Origin: Acidobacteriaceae bacterium
Lineage (GTDB): Bacteria; Acidobacteriota; Terriglobia; Terriglobales; Acidobacteriaceae
Assembly (NCBI GenBank): GCA_027364815.1
Contig: DAHXOQ010000194.1
Span: 1-5,689 of the forward strand
Reading direction: 5' to 3'
Length of the DNA stretch: 5,689 nt
The notes beneath the pieces are model-generated. The model ran no database searches. It had not been told where the DNA came from and saw only the letters and a program-made list of their open reading frames with translations. Position numbers and translations under genes: made by a program. Positions 1-4,750 of the stretch are shown here, in pieces (position 1 is the first letter of the stretch; every line of letters starts with the position of its first letter).

Positions 1-1
1 T

Positions 2-1123
2 CCGCAGATGGTCAAGCTCATTGAGCGCCTGGCCGAGCAGGGCGCGGCTTACAAAACTGAAGACGGCTCCTGGTACTTCCGCCTCTCCGCATTTCCTGAT
101 TACGGCAAGCTCAGCAAGAAAGATCTCTCCGGCATGGTCGATGGCGCGCGCGTCGATGTCGACGAATACGAGAAAGATTCCGCCCGCGATTTCGCCCTCT
201 GGAAAGCAGCCAAGCCCGGCGAAACTAGTTGGGACACGCCCATCGGCCGCGGCCGTCCCGGATGGCACATCGAATGTTCCGCTATGTCTATGGAGTACCT
301 CGGCGAGACCTTCGACCTCCATGCCGGAGGTGAAGATCTGACCTTCCCGCACCACGAAAACGAAATCGCCCAAAGCGAGTGCGTCACCCACAAGACTTTC
401 GCCAAACATTGGATGCACGTCCGCTTTCTCCTCGTCGATGGCCGCAAAATGTCCAAGAGCGAAGGCAACTTCTACACCCTGCGCGATCTTCTCCTCAAAG
501 GCTACAAAGCCTCGGCGATTCGCCTCGCGCTGGTTTCAGTTCCTTACCGCAACCAATTGAATTTCACTTTCGATGGCCTCATTGACGCGACCGCAGCCAT
601 TGACCGACTGCGCACCTTCCACGATCGCCTGCTCAACACTGATCTTGGACCGGGTAAAACTCCCGCTCTCCAGGACGCGGCCATCCATGCGCAGACCGCC
701 TTCCGCGCTGCGCTGTCGAATGACCTGAACACCGCCGAAGCCCGCGCGCCCATCTTCGATCTTGTCCGCCTCGCCAACACAGCGCTTGATCAGTCTGCTA
801 TCCTGGCCGGCGACCGTGACGCAATCCTCGAGACCCTCGCTTTCTTCGACGCCGTCTTTGACGTCATTGAAGACCACGACGCTGAGCCAACCCGCCACGC
901 CGTCGAGTGGGCTGCATCCGTTGGCCGCAGCGCTGACGTTGATCCCACTCTGCTCGCCGGCCTTGCCTTCTCTGACGCAGATGTCGACGCGCTTGTCGCC
1001 GAACGCACCCAAGCCAAAAAATCCCGCAATTTTGCCCGCGCTGACCAAATCCGCGACGAGCTCGCCGCCAAAGGAATCATCATCGAAGATTCCAAAGACG
1101 GTGTACGCTGGAAGCGGAAGTAA
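2..1123 (+). CDS. cysS: Cysteinyl-tRNA synthetase, 5'-truncated by the window edge
   Basis: Cytoplasmic class I aminoacyl-tRNA synthetase that charges tRNA-Cys with cysteine using ATP. The reading frame is open to the left edge, so the true start, the HIGH motif and the first zinc cysteine lie upstream; the ATG at 8 is internal (Pro-Gln precede it in frame). Counting from that Met, the zinc ligands expected from the E. coli enzyme are present: Cys90 in WHIECSAM, and His115 and Glu119 in FPHHENE. The catalytic loop KMSKS is at 147-151. The rest is the helical DALR-type domain (LSNDLNTAEA, about 237-246) and a typical basic C-terminal end with NFARADQIRDEL. No frameshift or missing key residue is seen in the visible part. 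A DUF4337-like gene begins 26 bases after the TAA, so the two are probably co-transcribed. The promoter is outside the window. Confidence 0.97.
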   Translation, partial: PQMVKLIERLAEQGAAYKTEDGSWYFRLSAFPDYGKLSKKDLSGMVDGARVDVDEYEKDSARDFALWKAAKPGETSWDTPIGRGRPGWHIECSAMSMEYLGETFDLHAGGEDLTFPHHENEIAQSECVTHKTFAKHWMHVRFLLVDGRKMSKSEGNFYTLRDLLLKGYKASAIRLALVSVPYRNQLNFTFDGLIDATAAIDRLRTFHDRLLNTDLGPGKTPALQDAAIHAQTAFRAALSNDLNTAEARAPIFDLVRLANTALDQSAILAGDRDAILETLAFFDAVFDVIEDHDAEPTRHAVEWAASVGRSADVDPTLLAGLAFSDADVDALVAERTQAKKSRNFARADQIRDELAAKGIIIEDSKDGVRWKRK

Positions 1124-1149
1124 TTTCGAAATCTAAGGAGATCAAAAAC

Positions 1150-1695
1150 ATGGGCGCTGAAGACGAACTCAAAGAGCTGGAAGAACACGCCGAAGAAGCT
1201 TCAAGCTCAAACGCCATGCGTCCCGTTGCTCTCACCATGAGCATCTTGGCCGTCATGGTTGCAGTTGTTTCCATGTTGGGCGAGCGCTCGCACACTGCGG
1301 CCATCATCAATCAAGCCAAAGCCTCAGACCAATGGAACCTTTATCAGGCCAAGAAGGATCGCGCCCATATTAGTGGTACGGCTGGAGAAATGCTCACCGT
1401 CATTGCCCCCAAAAACCCTGACGCCGAACAGCAGATCGAAAAAGACAAGAAATATGTTGAAAAGGAAAAGGCCGATTCTGAAGCTGAAACGGAAGTAGCA
1501 AAAAGCTTCGAAGAAAAAGTCGAGCACGCCGAACTACTCGGCAACCGCTTCAATCTCGCTCAAGTGCTGCTTGAAATTGCCCTAGTCGTTACGAGCATCA
1601 CTCTACTCACACATAGGAAGGCCTACTGGTATCTGGGCTTCCTCTTTGCCATCGGTGGCATCGTTTCTACCCTCTCGGTTTTGCTGTTGAAATAG
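1150..1695 (+). CDS. DUF4337-like small membrane protein
   Basis: A 181-aa protein that I place in the DUF4337 family by its layout and the central SDQWNLYQAKK segment (59-69); the family has no established function that I know of. An acidic N-terminus (1-20, rich in Glu) is followed by a membrane segment (24-44). Then comes a long hydrophilic helical part (about 46-132, rich in Lys/Glu, likely coiled coil at 92-127) and two more membrane segments near the C-terminus (136-154 and 159-180). The start is well supported: AAGGAG at 1135-1140 sits 9 bases before the ATG. It follows cysS by 26 bases and ends 29 bases before a strong terminator, so it is the last gene of that unit. The link to cysS is probably only transcriptional. 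Family assignment is from memory of the pattern, not a search. Confidence 0.88.
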   Translation: MGAEDELKELEEHAEEASSSNAMRPVALTMSILAVMVAVVSMLGERSHTAAIINQAKASDQWNLYQAKKDRAHISGTAGEMLTVIAPKNPDAEQQIEKDKKYVEKEKADSEAETEVAKSFEEKVEHAELLGNRFNLAQVLLEIALVVTSITLLTHRKAYWYLGFLFAIGGIVSTLSVLLLK

Positions 1696-1724
1696 TGCTG
1701 CAAATACATTCTGATGAAGAAAGC

Positions 1725-1759
1725 AAAGAGGGAATAGCATAAGCTATTCCCTCTTTTTT
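1725..1759 (+). terminator. Intrinsic terminator after the cysS-DUF4337 unit
   Basis: A perfect 14-bp stem (1725-1738 with 1743-1756) closes a four-base loop ATAA and runs straight into a T-run at 1754-1759. It lies 29 bases after the DUF4337 stop. Read on the other strand, the stem is followed by a moderately T-rich stretch (TTTGCTTTCTTC), so it may also stop transcripts from the convergent exporter gene, whose stop is 57 bases away. This is read directly from the sequence. Confidence 0.93.
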
Positions 1760-1815
1760 ACTCATTTAAACTGCGTCGCAGGCGCATCAGCCGCACTGCT
1801 AGTGCCCGCAGCTGT

Positions 1816-2802
1816 TCAATCAATCGGCACCTGTTCCAAATCCTCAATCGGCCTCGCCTTCGCCGTCACCTTCGCCGTCGTCAGCAAATAAACCGCCGCA
1901 ATAATCCCCACCATACCCGCAAACTCCACCGGCTCCGGATGCTCGTGCAGAATAAAAATTCCCAGCATCACCGCCACCACCGGATTCACATACGCATAAC
2001 TGGAAACCTTCGCCACCGGCACATGCTCCAGCAAATAAATATAAGCCGAGTACCCAATCAGCGAACCGCCCGTCACCAGGTATGCAATCGCACCCTCCGC
2101 CCTGTGCGTCATATGAAAGCTGGGCCACTCGCCAATCAACGTTCCGATCAGCAAGTTCACACCGCCGGCAATCACCATCTGCCAGCTCGCCGCCACAAAG
2201 CTGTTCACCGGCAACCGCCTGTGTCGCGAGTAGACACTCCCAACCGTCCAGCAAAACGCTCCGCCCAGCAGCGCAGCCAGCGCCAGCAGAATCTTTGCAT
2301 TGCCAGAAAATCCCGTATGCAGCGAAGGCCAAAGCAGCACCGCCAGGCTCACCATGCCAATTGACGTGCCCACCCATCCGCGCTTCGGCAACGGTTCACC
2401 GCCCGGCAAAAACATCTCCAGCAGCGCCACATAGAGTGGAATCACCGCAAGCACCAGCGACGACAATCCGCTAGGTACCGTCTGCTCAGCGTAAATCAGT
2501 CCCACGTTTCCGCCACCCAGCAGCAGCACACCAACAATGCCCATTACCAGCATCATCTTCGGTGGCCAAAACAGCTTCAACCCGCGCCACCAGCACCACG
2601 CCAGCAATATTCCACCCGAAAGCAGAAACCTTACCCCGCCCATCAAAAATGGCGGCAAATCTTCACCGCCAATACTGATCGCCGTGTACGTCGACCCCCA
2701 GAAAAAATAAACGCACGCAAACGAAATAATGATCGAAGCCGCGCTTGCAGCCTGCATCGCGTGCCCTGACTGCGCACCAGAATTGTTTTCAGAGTTCGAC
2801 AT
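1816..2802 (-). CDS. EamA/DMT-superfamily exporter, YedA-like
   Basis: A 328-aa inner-membrane protein of the drug/metabolite transporter superfamily, with two EamA repeats (about 25-158 and 170-310) and about ten hydrophobic segments. Family landmarks are WGSTY at 35-39 in the first segment, the PPFLMGGVRF stretch at 50-59, VPSGLSSL at 109-116 and SYAYVNPVVAVMLG at 268-281. These match the pattern of E. coli YedA, an exporter whose natural substrate is not firmly known, so a substrate cannot be given here. The hydrophilic N-terminus (1-18) has Ser/Asn-rich composition and should be cytoplasmic. The ATG at 2802 has only a weak ribosome site (GAAAG a few bases upstream). The next gene upstream on the same strand ends 74 bases away, so the exporter may share its promoter. 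The length is normal and the frame is intact. Confidence 0.93.
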   Translation of the reverse strand: MSNSENNSGAQSGHAMQAASAASIIISFACVYFFWGSTYTAISIGGEDLPPFLMGGVRFLLSGGILLAWCWWRGLKLFWPPKMMLVMGIVGVLLLGGGNVGLIYAEQTVPSGLSSLVLAVIPLYVALLEMFLPGGEPLPKRGWVGTSIGMVSLAVLLWPSLHTGFSGNAKILLALAALLGGAFCWTVGSVYSRHRRLPVNSFVAASWQMVIAGGVNLLIGTLIGEWPSFHMTHRAEGAIAYLVTGGSLIGYSAYIYLLEHVPVAKVSSYAYVNPVVAVMLGIFILHEHPEPVEFAGMVGIIAAVYLLTTAKVTAKARPIEDLEQVPID

Positions 2803-2876
2803 CGGTCTTTCTATTCTATGACTATTTCTATCGCCACTCTAATCTAACCCCGGCAAGCTTGCGCATACCGCCAACT

Positions 2877-3128
2877 TTACAGCGCAATCAGCGGTCGTGG
2901 TAACCGTGTCTTCGCCCTGTCCAGAAACATCCGCATACGCAGCGCCTCAGCCCGCTGCGCCGCAACCAGTTTCAATTGCCGCCGAATATGTTCCTCGTCC
3001 ATGAACCGCATTGCATCCGCTTCGTCTCTCTCCGCATCGCGCTCCAAGCACTCAATGCGCTCTTCAAGCGAATGCCTGAACCGCGGGCTGATCTCGAAAC
3101 CATCGTTCAACAGTCTATTTTCCATCAT
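2877..3128 (-). CDS. Hypothetical small charged helical protein (83 aa)
   Basis: I do not recognise a family. The 83-aa product is highly charged and almost free of helix breakers between residues 18 and 72, with repeated Glu/Asp-Arg patterns (SLEERIECLERDAERDEAD, then EEHIRRQLKLVAAQRAEALRM). This suggests one or two long helices or a small coiled-coil protein, probably cytoplasmic since there is no signal peptide or membrane segment. It contains a single Cys. The start chosen is the ATG at 3128, because AAGGTGA (3134-3140) lies 5 bases before it; a GTG at 3137 would add three residues. A promoter-like site lies 169 bases upstream, and the YedA-like exporter follows on the same strand. Being a real gene is supported by the start signal, upstream promoter and amino-acid composition, not by homology. 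Confidence 0.66.
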   Translation of the reverse strand: MMENRLLNDGFEISPRFRHSLEERIECLERDAERDEADAMRFMDEEHIRRQLKLVAAQRAEALRMRMFLDRAKTRLPRPLIAL

Positions 3129-3133
3129 CTCGT

Positions 3134-3140
3134 TCACCTT
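3134..3140 (-). promoter_or_regulatory. Ribosome binding site that favours the ATG at 3128
   Basis: Read on the minus strand, AAGGTGA sits 5 bases before the ATG at 3128. It overlaps the in-frame GTG at 3135-3137, which would otherwise be the longest start. That GTG has only AGGGGA about 10 bases upstream. The ATG is therefore the better choice, though both are possible. Confidence 0.5.
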
Positions 3141-3173
3141 TGTAGTTCCCCTGATCCAGCCCTTAGGCCTTCA

Positions 3174-3195
3174 AAAAATATTGGCAAATATTTTT
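3174..3195. repeat. A/T-only inverted repeat ahead of the small gene
   Basis: A perfect 9-bp inverted repeat (AAAAATATT at 3174-3182, AATATTTTT at 3187-3195) around the four bases GGCA. It lies 46 bases upstream of the small gene's start, within its predicted leader. The stem has no G-C pairs, so it is a poor terminator; a protein-binding dyad in DNA is the more likely role, if it has one. Confidence 0.55.
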
Positions 3196-3253
3196 CACTT
3201 TTCCTAAAGTTTTTCTAATCTGTGCCGATACTATCTCTGAAGCCGCAACTCAC

Positions 3254-3277
3254 AAAGATTACGGATAGCTAATCTTT
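3254..3277. repeat. Inverted repeat AAAGATTA / TAATCTTT
   Basis: An 8-bp perfect inverted repeat (3254-3261 with 3270-3277) around an 8-base centre, in the AT-rich gap downstream of the VWFA gene and in the predicted leader of the small gene. Its right arm overlaps by two bases a second repeat (TTTAGG at 3276-3281, CCTAAA at 3291-3296). The two stems would therefore compete at that edge if formed in RNA. It could also be a weak terminator for the VWFA gene, but the stem is AT-rich and no good T-run follows. Confidence 0.45.
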
Positions 3278-3296
3278 TAGGTAGCGGTGTCCTAAA

Positions 3297-3325
3297 TTTA
3301 TACAAAAGGACGAAGCAACTGTCAT
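3297..3325 (-). promoter_or_regulatory. Sigma70-type promoter facing the small gene
   Basis: On the minus strand ATGACA (3320-3325, five of six matches to TTGACA) is separated by 17 bases from TATAAA (3297-3302, five of six matches to TATAAT). Transcription would start near 3290 and run toward the 83-aa gene and then the exporter. This leaves a leader of about 160 bases holding the inverted repeats at 3276-3296, 3254-3277 and 3174-3195. The site lies just past the stop of the upstream VWFA gene, so it would give the downstream genes their own control. It is a consensus match only. Confidence 0.6.
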
Positions 3326-3358
3326 CCAACTCTATCTCTGTCTTTATCTTTAAGAAAT

Positions 3359-4465
3359 TTATTGATTCGTCGGTATTGCGTAATACCCCCTGCGCACCTG
3401 TACCTTCGAGCCACTTCCGCACTCAACTGTGATCTTGTGGAACTTACCATCTAGCGCGGAATTCTTCGGCGTGTAACTCGCCACATACTGCGTACGCAAC
3501 TCATCTTCAATCTGCGAAAATGCCGCCTGAAGCTTGTTCCCGTTATTGCCCACATCAATCAGCCGCCCGCCCGTCTCTTCTGTCATTTTCTTCATCGCTG
3601 AGTAGCCCGAGTAACCCATCCCGAATCCACCATAAAATCCCCGGTCAGCTATCAAAATCACATACAAAATCACATTCGATTTCTGCGCCGCCGCTATCGC
3701 TTCCTGAATCTTCGTGCGGCTGCCTTCATCCTCGCCATCCGTCAGCAGGATCATCGCCTTGCGCCCGCTCTCGCTGCTCAGCTTCTCATTCGAAGCCAGA
3801 TAAACCGCATCATAGAGCACCGTTCCTTTTGGCCCCCCCGGCGTAGGTATCGTGCCTCCGCCTGCTCCAGGAATTCCATAACCGCCATTTCCGCCCGCCG
3901 TATTAATCTCCGCCTTATTCAACGCTCGCGAAAGCAAACGCGGACTGTTCGTGAAATCCTGCAGCACATCCACATTCACATCAAATGCAAGTACAAATGC
4001 CTGATCCTTGCTCTTGATCACGCGCGAGAGAAACTGGCTCCCCGCATCCTTCTCCAGATCAAGTACCCGCTCCTGGCTCCCGGATGTGTCCAGCAAAATC
4101 CCCAATGTCAGCGGCTGATCGATCTCTGCGTTAAAGTTTTTGATCGTCTGCGGCTCTTTTTCGTCCGTCACAGAGCAATCTCCTTTGGTCAGGTGCGGCA
4201 CCAGCAGTCCATTCTTGTCCTTCACCGTGAAGTACAGGCTCACCAGGTTCACGTCCACATGCAGCGTCTCTATCGATCCCTCTTCTTCAGGCGCAGCCGG
4301 AGCCGTGCTCACCGGTGCAGCATCCGGCGAAGGCGCAAGCTGGCCCCTCGCCCCCGGCGCAACACTCGCCAGCAACAAAATCACCAAAAAGCACGCAATG
4401 CTACCAATCTGACAAAGCACTCTCATTCCCTTACTTGGACGCATTCTCGACCCCCAGGAGAGCAT
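3359..4465 (-). CDS. Secreted VWFA-related domain protein (acidobacterial TIGR03436 type)
   Basis: A 368-aa exported protein with one von Willebrand factor A domain; the exact role of these acidobacterial proteins is not known. From the ATG at 4465, residues 1-41 form a signal peptide (basic start, hydrophobic core, likely cut after APGARG), followed by a Pro/Ala linker. The family entry segment VDVNLVSLYFTVKDKNG is at 69-85. The MIDAS metal-site motif DTSGS has Asp126, Ser128 and Ser130. A Thr-Val-Leu-Tyr-Asp segment at 215-219 and LLTDGEDEG at 240-248 supply the other domain landmarks. The C-terminal QYVASYTP and RRGYYAI segments are typical of the family. Two Gly-rich insertions (190-214 and 276-288) are unusual. 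The frame is open upstream to an ATG at 4573, but only the 4465 start has GGAG at a 6-base distance and places the signal peptide near the N-terminus. A paralogue starts 285 bases away on the other strand. Confidence 0.92.
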   Translation of the reverse strand: MLSWGSRMRPSKGMRVLCQIGSIACFLVILLLASVAPGARGQLAPSPDAAPVSTAPAAPEEEGSIETLHVDVNLVSLYFTVKDKNGLLVPHLTKGDCSVTDEKEPQTIKNFNAEIDQPLTLGILLDTSGSQERVLDLEKDAGSQFLSRVIKSKDQAFVLAFDVNVDVLQDFTNSPRLLSRALNKAEINTAGGNGGYGIPGAGGGTIPTPGGPKGTVLYDAVYLASNEKLSSESGRKAMILLTDGEDEGSRTKIQEAIAAAQKSNVILYVILIADRGFYGGFGMGYSGYSAMKKMTEETGGRLIDVGNNGNKLQAAFSQIEDELRTQYVASYTPKNSALDGKFHKITVECGSGSKVQVRRGYYAIPTNQ

Positions 4466-4471
4466 TTTAAT

Positions 4472-4475
4472 CTCC
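4472..4475 (-). promoter_or_regulatory. Ribosome binding site fixing the VWFA start at 4465
   Basis: On the minus strand GGAG lies 6 bases before the ATG at 4465, inside TTTTGGAGATTAAAATG. In-frame alternatives are worse. The ATG at 4444 has a G-run 6 bases upstream but shortens the signal peptide's start. The ATG at 4426 has AAGGGA directly touching it. The ATG at 4573 would bury the signal peptide about 55 residues into the protein. Confidence 0.7.
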
Positions 4476-4484
4476 AAAATCTCC

Positions 4485-4496
4485 GCTTCCGGAAGC
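4485..4496. repeat. 12-bp perfect palindrome upstream of the minus-strand VWFA gene
   Basis: GCTTCCGGAAGC reads the same on both strands. It lies 20-31 bases before the start at 4465, just upstream of the ribosome site. It may be an operator for a dimeric regulator; with no loop it is not a good RNA hairpin. Function is inferred from position only. Confidence 0.45.
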
Positions 4497-4530
4497 ATAC
4501 CCCATCCATCGAACTTCCCGGCCTCACTTT

Positions 4531-4584
4531 GCCTCCGGCATTGCCTCAACTGTAGTGCAACCCCTGCTCTCACTACGCGGAGGC
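4531..4584 (-). other. Foldable leader with two alternative outer stems
   Basis: On the minus strand an inner 6-bp stem GTAGTG/CACTAC (4571-4576 with 4552-4557) encloses a 13-base loop. Outside it, the same strand segment at 4578-4584 can pair either with 4531-4537 (7 bp, GCCTCCG/CGGAGGC) or, through 4580-4584, with 4543-4547 (5 bp, GCCTC/GAGGC). The segment would lie in the 5' leader of the VWFA gene at 4465 if transcription starts beyond 4584. I see no match to a known riboswitch and no clear minus-strand promoter beyond it, so an RNA role is tentative. Confidence 0.35.
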
Positions 4585-4658
4585 TTTCCCCACGGGTAGT
4601 ATTGCCTGGTCCCTGTGAAACAACCTTGAGGCTGGCGCGTCTGTTAATCTGACGGATG

Positions 4659-4677
4659 CGGGGGTTTCATGCCCCCG
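4659..4677. repeat. GC hairpin carrying the first copy of a 13-base repeat
   Basis: CGGGGG (4659-4664) and CCCCCG (4672-4677) pair around the seven bases TTTCATG. The segment at 4662-4674 (GGGTTTCATGCCC) matches 4714-4726 (GCGTTTTATGCCC) at 11 of 13 bases, with a 52-base offset. No T-run follows on either strand, so it is not a typical terminator. An operator pair is the more likely reading. Confidence 0.5.
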
Positions 4678-4703
4678 GTACCTATGTGTCTGCCGTTTCG
4701 TGA

Positions 4704-4731
4704 TTGACGACAGGCGTTTTATGCCCATAAT
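4704..4731 (+). promoter_or_regulatory. Sigma70-type promoter for the plus-strand VWFA gene
   Basis: TTGACG (4704-4709, five of six) and CATAAT (4726-4731, five of six) are 16 bases apart. Transcription would start around 4737-4740, only 11-14 bases before the GTG at 4751, so the ribosome site AGGAG (4737-4741) would be at the very 5' end of the message. The second copy of the 13-base repeat (4714-4726) fills the spacer, so a protein bound there would compete with RNA polymerase. This is a consensus match only. Confidence 0.55.
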
Positions 4732-4750
4732 GGGGGAGGAGTTCAGGACT

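Noticed and set aside
536..1048. 170-aa open frame on the minus strand
   Set aside because: It is fully antisense to the well-supported cysS coding region, lacks a recognisable domain and follows from the codon bias of cysS.
1793..1805. Small hairpin GCACT/AGTGC as terminator of the exporter gene
   Set aside because: The stem is five pairs with a three-base loop and no T-run on the minus strand; the 14-bp stem at 1725-1756 is the better candidate.
1844..2377. 177-aa open frame on the minus strand in another phase of the exporter gene
   Set aside because: The product is Gly/Ala/Cys-rich low-complexity sequence typical of a shifted frame; the exporter frame is clearly the real one.
2803..2876. 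Separate promoter for the exporter (TTAGAG, 18 bases, TAGAAT) on the minus strand
   Set aside because: The -35 match is only three of six and the transcript would start within a few bases of the ATG, leaving no room for a ribosome site. The palindrome GCAAGCTTGC at 2853-2862 was also seen but has no loop or T-run.
3231..3422. 63-aa open frame on the minus strand overlapping the VWFA gene's 3' end
   Set aside because: It starts inside the VWFA gene in a different phase. It also covers the promoter and repeats, so it is not a convincing gene.
4626..4650. Promoter TTGAGG with TTAATC or TAATCT on the plus strand
   Set aside because: The spacing is only 12 to 13 bases, too short for a sigma70 promoter; the site at 4704-4731 is much better.
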